Of a stretch of DNA of 5,721 nt, positions 5,686 to 5,721 are shown in pieces; the stretch's first letter is position 1; the number at the start of each line of letters is the position of its first letter. Origin of the DNA: Synergistaceae bacterium (GTDB taxonomy: Bacteria; Synergistota; Synergistia; Synergistales; Synergistaceae); assembly GCA_031264605.1 (NCBI GenBank), contig JAISDQ010000187.1, forward strand, positions 1 to 5,721, given 5' to 3'. The notes below the pieces were generated by a model, which was given only the letters and a program-made list of their open reading frames with translations, made no database searches and was not told the DNA's origin. The translations under genes were made by a program, and so were the position numbers.

Positions 5686-5721
5686 ATGATTCCATATAAG
5701 GATGATTTTAAGTATTCCCTG
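5686..5721 (+). CDS. Start of a plus-strand gene, truncated by the window edge, function unknown
   Basis: Only 12 codons are visible (MIPYKDDFKYSL). They are open to the last base and preceded by a well-spaced AAAGGTG. The codons are AT-rich (ATT, TAT, GAT, TTT), unlike the ATA- and GC-rich usage of the genes to the left. The gene is divergent from the aldolase, a layout often seen for a regulator and its target, but nothing in these residues identifies a family. It might equally be unrelated or acquired DNA. Confidence 0.5.
   Translation, partial: MIPYKDDFKYSL

Overview
The window comes from a bacterium with moderately GC-rich DNA that nonetheless favours ATA for isoleucine and often uses AGG/AGA for arginine. 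The transporter genes belong to a divergent branch of the ribose/galactose (Rbs/Mgl) ABC family and end in a small membrane-anchored protein. I associate this arrangement and codon habit with Synergistota, and less strongly with spirochaetes. That is an inference from gene content and codon use, not a demonstrated placement.

Positions 53-4412 hold a tightly packed plus-strand cluster: a double-cassette sugar-type ABC ATPase (53-1666), two paralogous membrane permeases (1666-2715 and 2715-3899), and a 169-residue single-pass anchored protein of unknown function (3903-4412). The first two junctions are TGATG stop/start overlaps and the third gap is 3 bp, so the four genes should form one transcript with translational coupling. 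No substrate-binding protein is present in the window; if the system is an importer, its gene probably lies just upstream of position 1. The ATPase and permeases carry family-atypical motifs: an altered Walker B in the second cassette, and GLNFG where RbsC/MglC-type permeases usually have DLSVG.

Positions 4413-4590 are a short interval between convergent genes. It holds a small hairpin, a micro-ORF with a strong Shine-Dalgarno, a 116-bp segment bounded by a 14-bp-stem inverted repeat, and a start-less minus-strand open frame that looks like the tail of a decayed gene.

Positions 4591-5385 on the minus strand encode a class II (zinc) aldolase of the L-fuculose-phosphate aldolase type, with all metal ligands present. 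It has an unusual C-terminal extension ending in an amphipathic helix that resembles microcompartment encapsulation peptides. Aldolase and transporter could serve one sugar or nucleoside-derived substrate, but only their proximity supports this.

From about 5400 to the end the DNA becomes AT-rich (about 34% GC by hand count). This 294-bp divergent intergenic region contains three copies of TATCTATA about 100 bp apart and several small palindromes. It leads into the first 12 codons of a plus-strand gene at 5686 that has a good ribosome binding site and AT-rich codons; its function cannot be read from what is visible.
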